Part shown: one piece after another, positions 60,215 to 64,000 of the stretch | Position numbering within the stretch: the stretch's first letter is position 1 | Layout of the letters: every line of letters starts with the position of its first letter | Assembly: GCF_018413465.1 (NCBI RefSeq) | Contig: NZ_JAHCDK010000007.1 | Span: forward strand, 1-64,000 | Source: Flavobacterium sp. CYK-55 | GTDB lineage: Bacteria; Bacteroidota; Bacteroidia; Flavobacteriales; Flavobacteriaceae | Reading direction: 5' to 3' | DNA length: 64,000 nucleotides | Notes under the pieces: model-generated | Told to the model about the DNA's origin: nothing | The model's input: only the letters and a program-made list of their open reading frames with translations | Database searches by the model: none | Program-made: the position numbers and the translations under genes

Positions 60215-63200
60215 ATGAAAAGTAAACTAATATTGCTTTTGGCAATGCTCCTTACAAGCGTAATGAATGCCCAGATTGTGGCTATACCCGACGCGAGTTT
60301 TAAAGCGAAGTTGATTGCCTTGGGTGTAGACACCAATACAGATGGCGAAATTCAGCAAAATGAAGCTTTGCTGCCAACTGCCCTTGATGTGAGCAACAGC
60401 GGCATATCCGATTTAACGGGAATCGAATATTTTACCAATCTAAATCATTTAGAATGTCACGACAATTTGTTGTTAAATCTAAATTTAACCGGGCTTTCTT
60501 ACTTACAAGTCTTGGACTGCTCTAACAATCAACTTTCAACATTAAATCTGACGGGAGTTCAGAACCTCGCTATCTTGGTTTGTTCGAATAATCTGCTGAC
60601 TTCATTAAATGGAGTGGCAAGCACTACTGCCGTCTTGCGATGCAATGGCAACCGACTCACCAGTATTAATGCCAACAGTTTGACCAATCTCACGGAATTG
60701 GATTGTTCTAACAATAAAATTACCAGTTTGAATATTGCTGGAGCTGCTAACCTGAACACGTTGCTTTGCGCGTCTAACCTATTGACTACTTTAGACGTAA
60801 ACGGTTTCACTAATCTGAATATGTTGGACTGTTCTGCCAATAAATTAACGCAACTAAACGTATCGAATCTTGCCTTGTTGACCGCGATTTATTGTCGGAC
60901 AAATGAAACATTGACTACTGTAAACCTAAACAATTTAAGTAGTCTGACCAATATTGACCTTATCGGAGTAGATGATACCAATAACGGATTTAACGTAACG
61001 GGAAACCTCAGCAGTTTGACATTGACGAACCTGCCTCAAATATGGAACATCAACTGCTCTTACAACAAATTGACTACGCTAGACTTAAATAACTTGAGCA
61101 ATTTACGTTACCTGAACTGCTCTTTCAATCAGCTCACCAACCTTTCGCTGGTTAATCTCCCGAATCTAATCGATTTGACTTGTTACGTCAATAAAATGCA
61201 AAACCTAGATGTTACCAATTTGCATGGATTGGTTACTTTGCGATGTGGTGGTGGCTACCGTCTCAACAATCAACTTACCAATGTACTACAAACTTTAAAT
61301 GTAGCGGGATTGTCAAACTTAGATACTTTTGAATGTTTTGATACACTGATCACCAGTTTGGACCTTACCGGCTTAACCAATTTAACTTCTTTTTATTTTT
61401 CAGGGATAGACAATGCGGGCGTATTGAGTAGTTTAGACATCAGTGGTTCAACAAACTTAAAATACTTACGTTGTATGAATACAGCTCTAACCACACTTGA
61501 CGTAAGCAATTTGCCCCATTTAGAAACGTTAGAATGCTGGCGCGGCCATATCACAAATTTAAATTTAAACGGACTATTACAACTTAAAACATTGAATTAT
61601 TCGTTTAATTATATCACAAATCTGAGTTTAACCAATCTACCGTTGCTTGAAAGTTTTGACTGTAGCAGCAACCTGCTTACTGAGTTGAATGTTTCTGATC
61701 TGACCAGCCTGAAAACACTTTATTGTGCTTTCAATCAACTCACAACACTTAACTTAACCGGACTTTCTTCCTTGGTAAATTTAAATTTCTCCAATAACAA
61801 CGTAACGCTTGCCAACATCAACGGCATTTCGCCTAATTTGATTAGTTTGGGTTGCGAGTCAAACAACCTAACAAGCTTAGACGTTACGGGATTTCCAGCG
61901 CTCGAAATTCTTTATTGCAAACAAAATCAATTAACAGCCTTAGATTTATCTACTTCAAATAATCTGAAATATTTGAATTGTGATTCGAATCAAATTTCAA
62001 ACCTCAACGTAAGCAACCTAAGCCAACTAGAGAAATTAGAATGCAGTTACAACCAGCTAATAACCATCAATACCAGCAACCTAACTCAGTTAACGGTACT
62101 GCAATGCACCAACAATCAAATCAATGCACTCAATTTGACCAACAATCCGCTGCTCGAGATTTTGAGTTATTCTAACAATCCGTTGCCTAACTTTAGTGTG
62201 AACCATCTGGTCAACCTAAAAGGATTGTCGTGTTTTGAAACACAAACTAGTTCATTGGATGTTTCCAACCTAACCAAGCTCCAGTTTCTATACTGCGATA
62301 ACAACCAATTACAAACGTTAGATGTTGGCAATTGTATTGCATTAGATTATTTGTCTTGTACCAATAACCTTTTGACTACTTTATTTGTAAAAAACGGGAA
62401 AAATGAAAGCACAATAGACCTGGTCAACAACCCCAACCTACAATACATTTGTGCCGATACAGACCAATTATACACACTGCAAACCTATATCAATTCACTA
62501 GGGATGAATGCAACGGTTGCCAATTCTTATTGTACGTTTACACCGGGCGGAAATTATAACACCATCACGGGAACCACTATTTTTGATGAAGATAATAACG
62601 GTTGTGACATTACCGACGAAGTCAATCCATTCATCCGATTGGACATTCATGACGGCACAACAACCGGTTCAACCATGACCAATATTGATGGCGGTTACAG
62701 TTATTATACCGATGCTGGAACCTATACCATCAACCCGAATGTCGAAAACCCAACTTGGTTTGATTTTTCGCCGCCTACAGCTAATTTTACTTTTGCCGAC
62801 AATAACAACAACCTTTCAACCCAGGATTTCTGTATTCAGGCAGTGGGCTTGCACAATGATGTAGAAGTGGTGCTCATTCCCATCGACTTTGCGCGTCCCG
62901 GCTTCAATGCCACTTATAAAATCGTATACAAAAACAAAGGAAATCAAATGCATTCGGGAGCCGTTTCGCTTCATTTCGATGACTCAAGAATAGACTTTGT
63001 AAGTGCCGTTCCTGCAACTAGCGCAGCATCTTTAAATAATTTAACCTGGAACTTCGTCAATTTAATGCCTTTTGAAAATAGGGACGTTCTTGTAACTTTG
63101 AACGTCAATGCCCCAACAGAAACACCGTCGGTAAACATTGGGGATATTTTGAACTTCACCGCCTCTATTACGCCTGTTGTCGCCGATGAATTGCCGTTAG

Positions 63201-63910
63201 ACAACACCTTCTCCTACAATCAAATCGTCGTGGGTGCCTATGACCCCAATGACATTACCTGTTTAGAAGGCGATACCGTAAACGCCTCTGAAATTGGGGC
63301 ATACCTTCATTATGTCGTCAATTTTGAAAACACCGGAAACGCTGCTGCAGAAAATGTGGTTGTTAAGCTTGACATCAATCCTGCCGAATTTGATATTAGC
63401 TCTTTGCAATTGATGAACACTTCGCATGAAGTCAAGGCACAAATCAAGGACAACGTAATCGAATTTAAATTTGCAAACATCAACCTCGCTCCAAGAGCCG
63501 GAGACCCACCGGTGGGCGGGCATGGAAGCATCCTTTTTAAAATGAAATCGCAATCAAGCCTAAACGTTGGATCAATCGTAACCAATAAGGCCGGCATATA
63601 TTTCGACTACAACTTTCCTATTGAAACCAATGATGCCGACACCACCTTTGCAACACTCAACACCAGCGGATTCACGAAAGACAACAGTGTGATTGTCTAC
63701 CCAAATCCGTCCTATGATTTCATCCAAGTAAAGGCCGACAACAACATCAAACAGATTGAATTGTTTGACATACAAGGAAGAATTTTGGAAACGCTAACAC
63801 AAAACGAAAATGCCGTGAAATTCAATATTTCAAATAAAACGAACGGCATCTACTTTTTGAGAATTACCACTCAGAAAGGAACCAAAATAGAAAAGATAGT
63901 CAAAAAATAA
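60215..63910 (+). CDS. Giant leucine-rich-repeat T9SS surface protein
   Basis: A 1231-aa secreted protein. The ATG at 60215 gives a signal peptide (KSKLILLLAMLLTSVMNAQ), so it is preferred to 60176. An EF-like cap (DASFKAKLIALGVDTNTDGEI) precedes about 30 leucine-rich repeats of 20-24 residues (about 60-770) of the form LxxLxCSxNQLTxLNLxNLxN. An SdrD-B-like segment (about 775-865: ITGTTIFDEDNNGCDIT), a DUF7619-like module (about 1025-1150: YDPNDITCLEGDTVNAS, LHYVVNFENTGNAAAENVVV) and a type A sorting domain (about 1160-1231, VYPNPSYDFIQVKA) follow. Probably a surface adhesin or binding protein. Confidence 0.9.
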   Translation: MKSKLILLLAMLLTSVMNAQIVAIPDASFKAKLIALGVDTNTDGEIQQNEALLPTALDVSNSGISDLTGIEYFTNLNHLECHDNLLLNLNLTGLSYLQVLDCSNNQLSTLNLTGVQNLAILVCSNNLLTSLNGVASTTAVLRCNGNRLTSINANSLTNLTELDCSNNKITSLNIAGAANLNTLLCASNLLTTLDVNGFTNLNMLDCSANKLTQLNVSNLALLTAIYCRTNETLTTVNLNNLSSLTNIDLIGVDDTNNGFNVTGNLSSLTLTNLPQIWNINCSYNKLTTLDLNNLSNLRYLNCSFNQLTNLSLVNLPNLIDLTCYVNKMQNLDVTNLHGLVTLRCGGGYRLNNQLTNVLQTLNVAGLSNLDTFECFDTLITSLDLTGLTNLTSFYFSGIDNAGVLSSLDISGSTNLKYLRCMNTALTTLDVSNLPHLETLECWRGHITNLNLNGLLQLKTLNYSFNYITNLSLTNLPLLESFDCSSNLLTELNVSDLTSLKTLYCAFNQLTTLNLTGLSSLVNLNFSNNNVTLANINGISPNLISLGCESNNLTSLDVTGFPALEILYCKQNQLTALDLSTSNNLKYLNCDSNQISNLNVSNLSQLEKLECSYNQLITINTSNLTQLTVLQCTNNQINALNLTNNPLLEILSYSNNPLPNFSVNHLVNLKGLSCFETQTSSLDVSNLTKLQFLYCDNNQLQTLDVGNCIALDYLSCTNNLLTTLFVKNGKNESTIDLVNNPNLQYICADTDQLYTLQTYINSLGMNATVANSYCTFTPGGNYNTITGTTIFDEDNNGCDITDEVNPFIRLDIHDGTTTGSTMTNIDGGYSYYTDAGTYTINPNVENPTWFDFSPPTANFTFADNNNNLSTQDFCIQAVGLHNDVEVVLIPIDFARPGFNATYKIVYKNKGNQMHSGAVSLHFDDSRIDFVSAVPATSAASLNNLTWNFVNLMPFENRDVLVTLNVNAPTETPSVNIGDILNFTASITPVVADELPLDNTFSYNQIVVGAYDPNDITCLEGDTVNASEIGAYLHYVVNFENTGNAAAENVVVKLDINPAEFDISSLQLMNTSHEVKAQIKDNVIEFKFANINLAPRAGDPPVGGHGSILFKMKSQSSLNVGSIVTNKAGIYFDYNFPIETNDADTTFATLNTSGFTKDNSVIVYPNPSYDFIQVKADNNIKQIELFDIQGRILETLTQNENAVKFNISNKTNGIYFLRITTQKGTKIEKIVKK

Positions 63911-63917
63911 AACTCAT

Positions 63918-63944
63918 AAGCCTCAAGAAATTGGGGCTTTTTTT
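63918..63944 (+). terminator. Intrinsic terminator
   Basis: AAGCCTCAA / TTGGGGCTT stem (one G-U) with GAAA loop and T7, after the LRR gene. The final 56 nt of the window show no feature. Confidence 0.75.
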
Positions 63945-64000
63945 ATGCTCTGTGCCTGCGATGAAACAACAACCAGTGATACTTCAGGAAATCATACACG

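Overview
The window reads as chromosome of a Flavobacteriaceae bacterium, most likely Flavobacterium or a close relative. The evidence is promoters of the Bacteroidetes type (TTTG, about 19-20 nt, TAnnTTTG), T9SS C-terminal sorting domains, DUF4252/DUF4394/DUF4476 proteins, a BtuB/BtuG B12 locus, a zeaxanthin-type carotenoid operon, and gene blocks such as tgt-lptG-eamA-accA-dnaB and thrS-infC-rpmI-rplT that are typical of that family. No phage, insertion sequence, CRISPR array or classical defence system was seen.

Layout. 0.4-3.9 kb: thrS, infC (apparently with a non-canonical AUA/AUU start), rpmI and rplT. 4.1-5.6 kb: a double DUF4394 lipoprotein. 6.0-10.8 kb: a complete cyanophycin module, with isoaspartyl peptidase and cyanophycinase on the minus strand divergent from cyanophycin synthetase. 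10.9-13.0 kb: a dipeptidyl peptidase IV. 13.1-17.4 kb: a minus-strand group with a possible 43-aa membrane peptide, a LytTR response regulator, a TPR/HisKA_2 kinase and an exported 'asparagine synthetase B-like' protein. 17.5-23.3 kb: dnaB, accA, an EamA transporter, an LptG-type permease and tgt. 23.3-24.1 kb: a repeat-rich gene-free stretch. 24.1-28.4 kb: split transketolase, an FKBP lipoprotein, an S4/Hsp15 protein, a phosphoribosyltransferase and shikimate kinase. 28.5-29.5 kb: two identical tRNA-Lys, one tRNA-Leu and a duplicated tRNA tail.

29.5-33.1 kb: a MerR/B12-binding regulator carrying the Wx9EH and ExHxxG signatures of CarH photoreceptors, in one operon with crtI, crtB and crtZ. 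33.2-35.3 kb: an ECF sigma factor, a small membrane protein and two DUF4252 proteins. 35.4-36.8 kb: an S41 protease. 36.9-43.1 kb: the B12 uptake locus, with a cobalamin riboswitch, btuB-like receptor and btuG-like propeller on one strand and btuFCD on the other. 43.0-48.2 kb: a large methyltransferase, trmL, an rluE-type pseudouridine synthase, a DUF4476 protein and rmuC. 48.4-57.3 kb: T9SS cargo proteins (FG-GAP/UnbV, DUF7619-like, M64 peptidase), a diheme cytochrome, an OB-fold protein and a KirBac channel. 57.4-63.9 kb: a LytS-type TPR kinase, a LytTR regulator and a 1231-aa leucine-rich-repeat T9SS protein.

How the parts connect. The B12 locus supplies the cofactor that the CarH-like regulator would need to sense light and control carotenoid synthesis. 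The cyanophycin genes form a self-contained make-and-degrade cycle for a nitrogen store. The T9SS cargo proteins share paralogous C-terminal modules. Intergenic DNA is unusually rich in small self-complementary repeats of several families. All functional calls rest on motif reading and family knowledge; no database search was run.
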